A stretch of 59,812 nt of DNA from NCBI RefSeq assembly GCF_900094545.1, contig NZ_FMAH01000041.1, forward strand, positions 1-59,812. The letters are read 5' to 3'. Source of the stretch: Martinezella miluonensis (lineage in GTDB: Bacteria; Pseudomonadota; Alphaproteobacteria; Rhizobiales; Rhizobiaceae). Positions 53,340 to 59,812 of the stretch are shown here, piece after piece. The notes under the pieces were generated by a model, which worked only from the letters and a program-made list of their open reading frames with translations, searched no databases and was not told where the DNA came from. Numbering within the stretch: position 1 is the stretch's first letter; each line of letters opens with the position of its first letter. Made by a program: the position numbers and the translations under genes.

Positions 53340-53915
53340 ATGCCTATTCCACAGTTGTCTGACACGATTCAACTCAACGACCCACACGCAGGCGACGCGA
53401 GTGCCGGCAACGGCGCTGGCGGCTATAACCATGGGAACATTGACTACAACCCGGTTGCATATGTCGCTAATGTGCAATCGGTCGAAGGAGCGTCTACCGA
53501 TCTGCACAACGGCGATCATGTTGGGCAGGCGGCAGATTGGAGTGCCGGTGGCGGAAGCGGTGGCTTTGCTCAGGCCCAGAATGGCTTCCTTGCGGCGGTC
53601 ACGAACACCGGCGCCGGCGGCGCGGGGGGAGATGCTCACTCCGACGGCAGTCAAGGAAACACGAGCGGCGGCGACACGGCTGCGGTGGGTGCGGATACGA
53701 CCGCGACACAATATACGCAGCTTTTGGCTGATCAGCATGCCACCATCCTCGCAGGTGTCGGCGGCAACGGCGGCAACGGGAACATAGCTCGGGGTGGTGA
53801 TATCTCGTCAGCATTGATTCACACGGATCCCGAAACGACGACGGTGAACAATGCTCTCGATCATTTCACAAATGACTTCGGCGGCCATATCGACCTCAGC
53901 CATCTTGGCTCATGA
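53340..53915 (+). CDS. Glycine-rich protein sharing the repeat motif; probable secretion substrate
   Basis: 191 residues, acidic and rich in Gly, Ala, Asp and Asn. No signal peptide. The C-terminal half contains LLADQHATILAGVGGNGGNG, which matches the repeat ending of the divergent 362-residue protein (for example YDQHALQLAGIGGHGGGGN). The N terminus is MPIPQLSDTIQLNDPHAGD. The start has AGAAGGAGGG at good spacing. The type I ATPase gene begins 106 bp after its stop on the same strand, so it is likely the first gene of that operon and a transported protein. Confidence 0.78.
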   Translation: MPIPQLSDTIQLNDPHAGDASAGNGAGGYNHGNIDYNPVAYVANVQSVEGASTDLHNGDHVGQAADWSAGGGSGGFAQAQNGFLAAVTNTGAGGAGGDAHSDGSQGNTSGGDTAAVGADTTATQYTQLLADQHATILAGVGGNGGNGNIARGGDISSALIHTDPETTTVNNALDHFTNDFGGHIDLSHLGS

Positions 53916-54021
53916 ACTCAGGCGCTGAGGGTCGCCGGTTTCGGCTGGCGACCCTCCTCATAGGGTGCGGAACGAGCCAGCAGCCTCTTCTTATCAGTAT
54001 CAAGTGCAGCGAGATCTGATA

Positions 54022-55737
54022 ATGACAACGCTTTCTATAAAGCCATCGCGCCCACAGACACAGCTCGTTGTTGCGCTCCGGGCTTGTGCCGGAGCTTTCG
54101 GGTTGGTTTTCCTCTATAGCTGCGGCTACAATCTCTTTCTTCTAGCGCCTTCCGTCTATCTCCTGCAGATCTATGACAGGGTCCTGTCGAGCCGAAGCGC
54201 TGACACGCTCCTGATGCTGACGATAATCATCGCCATCGCCGTGGTGGTCGGGTCCACGCTGGATATCGTGCGCAGGGCGGCTCTTTCGCGCATCGGCAGC
54301 TGGCTGGATCACAGGCTACGCCCCATGGTGCTTACCGCATCATTCGAATATGCCGCTCGCGCCGATGCAGGAGCCGCCACGGAGTGCTACAGGGACCTGG
54401 CCACCTTACGCCAGTTCCTCGATTCACCGGCCAGCTCGCTTTTTTTCGACGTTCCCTGGGCGCCGGTATTCCTGCTCCTGCTCTTTCTTGTTCATCCGCT
54501 GCTTGGGACCATCGGTCTTTTGAGCGCAGTTGCACTTCTGCTGTTTGCATTCCTGACGGAACTGGCGACACAAGAGCCACTTACCCGCGCCAATCTTGCC
54601 CTTTCGAGGAGCTATCTGCGATTTGCGAGCGCCCTCAAAAATATCGAGGTGATCCGGGCAATGGGCATGCAGTATGGCGCAGCGCTGGTCGTCTATCGCG
54701 ATGCGGAAATGGCAAGGAGGGCGCAGGACATCGCGATGCACCGGACGGAGATCATTCTTGGTTTCTCCAAATCGATCCGCACACTCGCGCAGATCCTCAT
54801 GATGGGATCCGCTACATGGCTAGTGCTCGCGAGCAACAGCAGTCCCGGAATCATCTTCGTTGCAAGCCTGCTGCTCGGGCGCGGGCTCGCACCAGTCGAG
54901 GGCGCGATAGGTGCATGGCGCTCCTTTACGTTTGCGCGGAACGCCTTCAATCGCTTGAACAGAATGCTGATCGCCGTTGCATCGGAACACGATGCCCGAA
55001 CGGTGCCGCAGCCGGAACCCGATGGTCTCGTTCTCGACAACGTCAGCTATATTCAGCCATTCGCCAACACGCAGATATTGAAGGGTATCACATTGCGCCT
55101 CGCGCCAGGCGACTGCGTAGCGCTCATCGGCCCGTCGGGATCCGGAAAATCGACACTAGGTCGCGTCATGGCAGGCGTTGTGCAAGCAACGAGCGGATGT
55201 GCTCTTCTTGGCGGGGTAGATATCTCAGCACTGCGCCTTTGCGGGGGGACCCGCCACGTCGGATACCTGCCGCAGGACATCGAACTCTTCGGCGGCGCAA
55301 TCAAGGATGTGATAGGCCGGCTGGACGGCGGGGATCCCGGCAAAGCGATCGACGCCGCGAAGCTGGTCGGATTGCACGAAGCGATCATGCGGCTGCCGCA
55401 GGGCTACGAGACCGATATCGGTGAAGGTGGAAACCTACTCCTTCGAGCTCAGCGCCAACAGCTGGGGCTGGCACGGGCGGCCTATGGAAATCCGTCTCTT
55501 GTCGTTCTCGACGATCCGAACTCGAGCCTGGATTATGACGGCGAACGCATGCTGTTCAAGGCAATCGAGCGCATGAAATCCAGGCGGATGACCATCGTCA
55601 TCATAACTCACCGGATGGGGATCCTGCCAGTCACCAACAAGATTGCCATTATGCGGAACGGGACGGTGGCTGCCTTCGGCGACAGCGAGCGGATTTATGA
55701 AACCTATCTTCAACCGCCATCGCGAACAGGAACGTAG
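54022..55737 (+). CDS. Type I secretion ABC permease/ATPase (PrtD-like) with degenerate motifs
   Basis: 571 residues from ATG 54022. Membrane domain (about 25-320; GYNLFLLAPSVYLLQIYDRV is the family hallmark), then an ATPase domain. Walker A GPSGSGKST (about 370-378), Q-loop YLPQDIELFGG and H-loop IIITHRMG-like (VIITHRMGIL) are intact. The signature is LLLRAQRQQLGLARA instead of LSGGQRQR, and Walker B reads VVLDDPNSSLD, with Asp in place of the catalytic Glu. Family members export proteins through an HlyD partner and a TolC-like channel. ATP hydrolysis may be slow or need a partner subunit. HlyD follows 14 bp later. Confidence 0.9.
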   Translation: MTTLSIKPSRPQTQLVVALRACAGAFGLVFLYSCGYNLFLLAPSVYLLQIYDRVLSSRSADTLLMLTIIIAIAVVVGSTLDIVRRAALSRIGSWLDHRLRPMVLTASFEYAARADAGAATECYRDLATLRQFLDSPASSLFFDVPWAPVFLLLLFLVHPLLGTIGLLSAVALLLFAFLTELATQEPLTRANLALSRSYLRFASALKNIEVIRAMGMQYGAALVVYRDAEMARRAQDIAMHRTEIILGFSKSIRTLAQILMMGSATWLVLASNSSPGIIFVASLLLGRGLAPVEGAIGAWRSFTFARNAFNRLNRMLIAVASEHDARTVPQPEPDGLVLDNVSYIQPFANTQILKGITLRLAPGDCVALIGPSGSGKSTLGRVMAGVVQATSGCALLGGVDISALRLCGGTRHVGYLPQDIELFGGAIKDVIGRLDGGDPGKAIDAAKLVGLHEAIMRLPQGYETDIGEGGNLLLRAQRQQLGLARAAYGNPSLVVLDDPNSSLDYDGERMLFKAIERMKSRRMTIVIITHRMGILPVTNKIAIMRNGTVAAFGDSERIYETYLQPPSRTGT

Positions 55738-55751
55738 GGAGGGACGCTGCC

Positions 55752-57197
55752 ATGACCCTTGTTCAACTGGACGCAACGCTGGCGAGATCTTCAAATTCGT
55801 CAAGAACGGGCCAGCGGTTCGCTCAACCATCGACAGCGACAACCAAGCAACAGGCGGCCTATTCGCGGGTGACTGAGTCGAAACCGCGCGGACCCGCCCC
55901 TCCTTCGCCCATGCCGGGGCTCAGAGGCGTTATTTGGACGGGTAACCTGTTGATCTCTGTCTTTATAGTCGGATTGGGAATCTGGTCGGTTTTCGCGCCG
56001 CTGAAAAGCGCTGCGGTTGCATCGGGCGTCATCGAACCGGAGTCCAGCCGCAAGACCATCCAGCATCTGGAAGGCGGAATTGTGCGACGGATACTCGTCA
56101 AAAACGGCGATGCGGTCACGGCCGGACAGATCGTGATAGAACTCGACGATACGAAGTCTCGCTCGGAGCGCGACAGCATTCAAGCGCAACTTTGGGACGC
56201 CGAAGGAAGCCGCGCCCGCCTGCTTGCCGAGCAGACGGGCGCCGACCATGTCGCCTATCCGCCGGACCTCAGGACGGCAATGGACAGATATCCTTCGGTC
56301 AGCGCTATCCTGACTGGGCAACAGAAAATCTTCGAAGCCCGTCGCCGGGTCATGCAGGCGGAAGTTGGGATCACCAATGAAAAAATCGCGCAGGTGCAAC
56401 AGGAAATCGCCGGACTGGGCGCGCAGAAGGCAGCACTGGCCGACAGAGCCGCAATCTCGCAGGAAGAGCTGGATCAGGTTACGGCCCTCAACGCCAAAGG
56501 ATTGGAAAGAAAGAGCACACTTCTCAACCTTCAGCGGGAAAAAGCAGACCTTGCTGGTCAGCATGGTCAAGTAGAGGCGCAGATCTCTCGCGCCTACCAG
56601 GTGATCAGCGAGTCACAGGCCGACCTCGCAAAGCTTGAGAGCGACCGCTTGAGCGAAGTCGCACAAGGCATGCGCGACACGGAAAGCCAGATCATGCAAC
56701 TGCGCGAGCGCTTGCGGGCGATCGACGACCAGCTTTCAAGGACCGATATCCGTGCTCCCGAAGATGGAACCATCATGAACCTGCGCATCCACACAGCCGG
56801 TGGGGTGATTGGCGCAGGCGAACCGCTCGTCGATCTTCTGCCGCGCGCCGATCGCCTTATCGTATCTGTCCACGTCAGACCGGAAGACATCAATCTCGTC
56901 CGTGCGGGGCTCGAGGCACAGGTTCACCTCCTTCCATACAATCAGCGGCGCGTTCCGCTCCTGAAAGGTCGGGTCGAGTATGTATCAGCGGACCGTCTCA
57001 CCGATGCGCAGAACGGTCAGCCCTACTTTGCCGCAACAATCCGCGTAACGGACGAGCGGTTGGCGAAAATGAGTGATGTCGAACTGGTCGCGGGCATGCC
57101 CGCACAGACACTGATCGAAACGGGCGAAAGCAGCGTGGCGTTCTATGCTATCAGACCACTCCTCGACAGCTTCAACAGAGCATTTCGTGAGGACTGA
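55752..57197 (+). CDS. Type I secretion membrane fusion protein (HlyD/PrtE-like)
   Basis: 481 residues. A low-complexity N terminus (Ser/Thr/Gln-rich, 1-55) precedes one membrane helix (about 59-81). Then come the lipoyl half SRKTIQHLEGGIVRRILVKN, a long coiled coil (about 130-330; EEELDQVTALNAKGL-type, here AISQEELDQVTALNAKGLER) and the beta-barrel domain (IRAPEDGTIMNLRIHTAGG). The end RPLLDSFNRAFRED is a normal terminus for the family. It bridges the ABC protein to an outer-membrane TolC-like channel, which is not encoded here. The start follows GGGAGGGA. Confidence 0.93.
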   Translation: MTLVQLDATLARSSNSSRTGQRFAQPSTATTKQQAAYSRVTESKPRGPAPPSPMPGLRGVIWTGNLLISVFIVGLGIWSVFAPLKSAAVASGVIEPESSRKTIQHLEGGIVRRILVKNGDAVTAGQIVIELDDTKSRSERDSIQAQLWDAEGSRARLLAEQTGADHVAYPPDLRTAMDRYPSVSAILTGQQKIFEARRRVMQAEVGITNEKIAQVQQEIAGLGAQKAALADRAAISQEELDQVTALNAKGLERKSTLLNLQREKADLAGQHGQVEAQISRAYQVISESQADLAKLESDRLSEVAQGMRDTESQIMQLRERLRAIDDQLSRTDIRAPEDGTIMNLRIHTAGGVIGAGEPLVDLLPRADRLIVSVHVRPEDINLVRAGLEAQVHLLPYNQRRVPLLKGRVEYVSADRLTDAQNGQPYFAATIRVTDERLAKMSDVELVAGMPAQTLIETGESSVAFYAIRPLLDSFNRAFRED

Positions 57198-57204
57198 AGC
57201 GGTG

Positions 57205-57483
57205 ATGGGCAAGAGAAAATTCGACGACGACCAGATTACGGGCATTCTGAAGGAGCACCAAGCCGGGGTGAAGGTGGCAGATGTTTGCCACAAGCACGGC
57301 ATCAGCGAGCCGACCTTCTATCGGTGGCAATCGCTGCAGTTCGGAAATGCCGGTCTCGATACAAAAAGGGTGAGAGCACTGGAGGAAGAAAACCAGAAGC
57401 TCAAGAAGCTTTTGGCCGAAGCCATGCTTTCGGCGGCAACGCTGAGCGAGATGCTGGCGAAGACATCGAAAGGGCGAACCTAA
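57205..57483 (+). mobile_element. IS3-family OrfA (orphan helix-turn-helix of a transposase)
   Basis: 92 residues. KRKFDDDQITGILKEHQAGV, CHKHGISEPTFYRWQ and ALEEENQKLKKLLAEAMLS are the helix-turn-helix and leucine zipper of IS3-family OrfA. The DDE-type OrfB that should follow is not recognisable. The start lies 8 bp after the HlyD stop, leaving no room for an insertion-sequence left end. It is a truncated element fused to the end of the secretion operon. Confidence 0.85.
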
Positions 57484-57846
57484 CCTCCAAGCAGAGAGGT
57501 TTGTTGGCCGCCTTCCGGCCCTGCATATCACCAGAGCGGCATCATATTTTTGGACGAAAGGGCCTTCCCAAGTGGGGCAAACGGATACGGCTGGGAAAAG
57601 CAGCAAGCTCGATCACAACGTGGCTTATTCTTGAACCAGCCCGAACCTATGACCCAGACATTCGGTCCGGAACCATGGGCGACTGTCGATGACACGTGGG
57701 TTTGGTGGATCGAATTGCCAGAAAGTGCGGGCCTTTGCCTGACGCGGCGTTCAACCGAGATCCCAGCTGGCTTTGACGCCGCATCAAGGACGGGTCTCGC
57801 CGTTTGGGCCTAGGCCGCCGCTGCCGCGGCGGTGGGGTCGCCAGCC
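57484..57846. other. Remnant region after OrfA
   Basis: No OrfB motifs. A plus-strand frame at 57550-57813 has a Trp-rich stretch (FGPEPWATVDDTWVWWIELP) that looks protein-like but that I cannot assign. The end has a CCGCCGCTGCCGCGGCGG-type GC-rich inverted repeat near 57812-57836 that may terminate the minus-strand GGDEF gene. Confidence 0.35.
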
Positions 57847-58605
57847 TCATGCGGCCGGCAGCGCGCTGATCGGGATGTCGTCGCTCTCGTCGCCGCGCTC
57901 GAAGGCCATTTGGTCGGCGAGCTGGCGGAGTTGGTTGAAGTCGGCCGGGCCGTCGAAGGAGATGCCGCCGAGGCGGATGGCGACGGAAAGCGGCGCGCCT
58001 TCGGCGCTGAAGGTGGCCTCGGAGACGCGCGTGCGGATGCGGGTGCCGATGTCGCGGACGTCCTCGACCGTGGCGCCAGGCAGGAAGATGTCGAGTTCGT
58101 TGGTCGCAAGCCGCGCCACGAGATCGTCACGACGAACCGAGGACTGGATGATCGAGGCAAGCGATTGCATCACGGTGTCGGCCCATTGCGGCCCGTAGCG
58201 GCGGCCGATGTCGTCGAGCGTATCGACGATGACGGCGATGATGATGCCGCCGGCATCGGTGGTGGCATGCTTGCGCCGATCGATAAAGTGCTCGACGGCC
58301 GCGGCAAAGGCGGTGCCGTTCAGCGTCTTCGTCACGCTGTCGTAGCGCGCCGCCTGGGTGACGTTTTCCTGCATCTTGCGGACGACGGCGTTGTTGAGCT
58401 GCAAGGCAAAAAGCAGCGGAAAGGCCACTAATGCGGAAATAAGCGCTGCACCGACAAATCCGGCCAAAAATGGTCGATCCGGCATCAATAGGTTTAATAT
58501 AAGTAAAAGACCAACGGAACCGACCACGGCGCATAGCGCGCCGAGCGTAGCCCTCCGCAGGGCTTTGAAAATGGTGGCGGAGGGATGTCGCTGTTTTAGA
58601 ATCAT
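57847..58605 (-). CDS. Membrane protein with degenerate GGDEF domain
   Basis: 252 residues. Two helices (about 20-40 and 46-69) are followed by a GGDEF fold: ARYDSVTKTLNGTAFAAAVE, then VIVDTLDDIGRRYGPQWADT. Where active enzymes have GGDEF, this has ATNEL (167-171, in VARLATNELDIFLP), and the metal-binding aspartate block is altered. It should not make c-di-GMP but could bind it or GTP as a sensor. No EAL domain. An adenine- and thymine-rich promoter lies beyond its start. Confidence 0.85.
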   Translation of the reverse strand: MILKQRHPSATIFKALRRATLGALCAVVGSVGLLLILNLLMPDRPFLAGFVGAALISALVAFPLLFALQLNNAVVRKMQENVTQAARYDSVTKTLNGTAFAAAVEHFIDRRKHATTDAGGIIIAVIVDTLDDIGRRYGPQWADTVMQSLASIIQSSVRRDDLVARLATNELDIFLPGATVEDVRDIGTRIRTRVSEATFSAEGAPLSVAIRLGGISFDGPADFNQLRQLADQMAFERGDESDDIPISALPAA

Positions 58606-59719
58606 ATCGGATTATACCCGTTCTTAATGCTGCGTCAGCTAAACAGGCGTCCGAAAAGACCGGCTTAAGAAATCCTGTAAAATTTGTTGCTTTGCACAGT
58701 TGTTTTCACGAGTTAACTGTCTACGAACGAATATCCGGGACCGTCGTTTGCGCTTGGTGCCCGGTTTGCGACAGGACCGCAGCGCTTCATCTCGATCCAC
58801 GATCCTGGGCGTGTTTCATCTTCAGCGCGTGAATCGGCATGGGGGTCACGATGCCGATAGGCACAACAAGCAATTGTTTTCGCTGCAGTGTCTGGGGTCA
58901 TTACTTGATGCTTACTTACATGCTGGATTGTCTAGCGGCATTGGTTTAGCAGAGGACTGCCGATTCAAAGGATTAGTCACTCGCAGGCGGTGACGAAGGT
59001 TCTAATCCCATCAAGAGCAGAGAATTGAAGCTGCTTGAGCCGCTCCTGCGCAGGTGTACTGCAATGGGTACCTTCGATCAGGCGAAACTGCAGTGCTGAC
59101 CGGCGTATGTGGCCGCGGTATTTTTCATGTCGCCAGTCGAGGGCCGAGCGGCACCCTTAAGCTTGCTTGGGATTCCCGCGAACAAGATGTGAGTTTACGG
59201 TTCTCTTTGTAAAGCAAAGTCCGCATGCCGAGATGTAAACCAAATATTTGCTTCAACTTTAAGAATAGTTTGTCGTTCTGCTGCCTACACCTTGCCGGTA
59301 ATCACAACATGCAGCACCATTCTGTCAAAGGTCGCCGCGCAAGCGGGATATCGGCTCTATTTTCGCGTTCTTTTGAACGCGACATGGGTGGTGCGAGATG
59401 ACGACGATCGAAGAGCTTTAGACGACTGCAACGCTTCGCTCCAACACGGTAGCATTCCCGATGCCATCAAGAAGAAGCAGGAACTCTTGGTGAGGCTCTC
59501 GCACTAGCGATCGCCGGGACATTCACAGTAGGCTGACCGTAAGCGGTCAGACATGACGTGGCGACCATCGACGGCTTTAATGAGGGTCAGTTCCGTATCA
59601 GCCTTGGCACTGAGACCGCAGGTCGTTCACGGTCGAAAGCGCCACCGAGTTGACGCCGAAGCTCGGGCTGAAGGGTGGCCTCTCCAGCCTCGACGGCGTG
59701 TTCATTTGCGTCGCGATTT
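58606..59719. other. Long gap before the right-edge insertion sequence
   Basis: Nothing I can support as a gene. A 71-codon plus-strand frame at 59292-59507 (ending IKKKQELLVRLSH) and a shorter one at 59553-59741 lack motifs; the second contains, in another frame, protein-like text (IDGFNEGQFRISLGTETA). The first 100 bp contain the GGDEF gene promoter. Confidence 0.35.
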
Positions 59720-59751
59720 GGCTCTGACGCACTTTTGCTGACGTGCAGATC

Positions 59752-59812
59752 CTACGATGCGCCGATCAATCGCGCCTGCAGCAGATCGAGTTTTGCACGT
59801 CCGTACATCTGT
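59752..59812 (-). mobile_element. C-terminal end of an ISL3-family transposase (partial)
   Basis: On the minus strand the last 20 codons read QMYGRAKLDLLQARLIGAS then stop (59752-59754). The RQMYGRA-x-(L/F)DLL ending is characteristic of ISL3-family transposases. The gene continues beyond the right edge of the window. GGCTCTGACGCACTTTTGC starting at 59720, just past the stop, is in the right place for the element's terminal inverted repeat, but the other end is not visible. Confidence 0.6.

Noticed and set aside
53340..53915. Glycine-rich protein as an RTX toxin or calcium-binding adhesin
   Set aside because: There are no GGxGxDxUx nonapeptides; the glycine runs have a different spacing and belong to the AGxGGxGGxxN motif.
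51656..53915. CRISPR-like or tandem DNA repeats
   Set aside because: The repetition is at protein level, with diverged DNA and units of about 190-250 bp; there are no short regularly spaced repeats anywhere in the window.
59292..59507. Possible 71-residue protein near the right edge
   Set aside because: It has no motif or convincing ribosome site and lies in a region of apparent decay.

Overview
The sequence looks like Rhizobiaceae DNA, most probably the genus Rhizobium. The reasons are the high GC content, rhizobial small-protein families (DUF982, DUF4168, DUF3422), a RIME-like intergenic palindrome that matches my memory of rhizobial genomes, and many ABC importers. I see no rRNA, tRNA, CRISPR array or replication origin. 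Roughly the first 43 kb is dense, well-ordered metabolic and transport DNA. The last 16 kb (about 43.7-59.8 kb) is looser accessory DNA with long gaps, pseudogenes and insertion-sequence debris, and it holds a type I secretion locus.

Layout. 0.4-3.5 kb: an orphan flagellar hook gene, a secreted chorismate-lyase-like protein and a methyltransferase, all on the minus strand. 3.6-8.5 kb: an Lrp-type regulator divergent from hppD-hmgA-fahA-maiA, a complete route from 4-hydroxyphenylpyruvate to fumarate plus acetoacetate. 8.6-10.4 kb: a secreted alkaline phosphatase behind a possible Pho box. 10.5-12.9 kb: a Tat-exported protein with a MacB/LolD-type ABC pair whose permease carries a His-rich segment, possibly zinc-related. 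13.0-16.9 kb: a FecBCDE-type metallophore importer, converging on a methyltransferase. 17.7-25.3 kb: a GH29 fucosidase plus sugar ABC importer operon with an embedded nucleotidyltransferase, divergent from a LacI regulator across a 22-bp palindromic operator. 25.4-28.7 kb: an HlyD protein plus two ABC-2 permeases with no ATPase. 29.4-30.5 kb: a membrane diguanylate cyclase. 30.6-33.9 kb: a cobalamin riboswitch ahead of a BtuFCD-type importer.

34.2-39.8 kb: a GNAT enzyme, a 4'-phosphopantetheinyl transferase, and a 1339-residue single-module NRPS. The NRPS has adenylation and carrier domains, six membrane helices and three left-handed beta-helix blocks, the architecture of epsilon-poly-L-lysine synthetase. 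The transferase start overlaps the NRPS stop, so the two are probably translationally coupled. 40.2-43.7 kb: a GlxA-type regulator divergent from a short-chain dehydrogenase, then a DUF3422 protein.

43.8-49.9 kb is mixed: a pair of small overlapping genes, DUF982 and DUF4168 proteins, a short ACT-type SerA, a frameshifted DUF4440-like pseudogene, an L,D-transpeptidase, a broken resolvase and a transposase remnant. 50.1-57.2 kb appears to be one functional unit: an orphan LuxR-type regulator with an atypical receiver domain, two divergently transcribed glycine-rich proteins sharing a repeat motif, and a PrtD/PrtE-type type I secretion pair whose ATPase has degenerate signature and Walker B motifs. 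It is followed by a lone IS3 OrfA, a degenerate GGDEF protein, and the tail of an ISL3-family transposase entering from the right edge.

The best candidates for an undescribed system are the glycine-rich-repeat/type I secretion locus and the Pls-like poly-amino-acid synthetase with its own activating enzyme.
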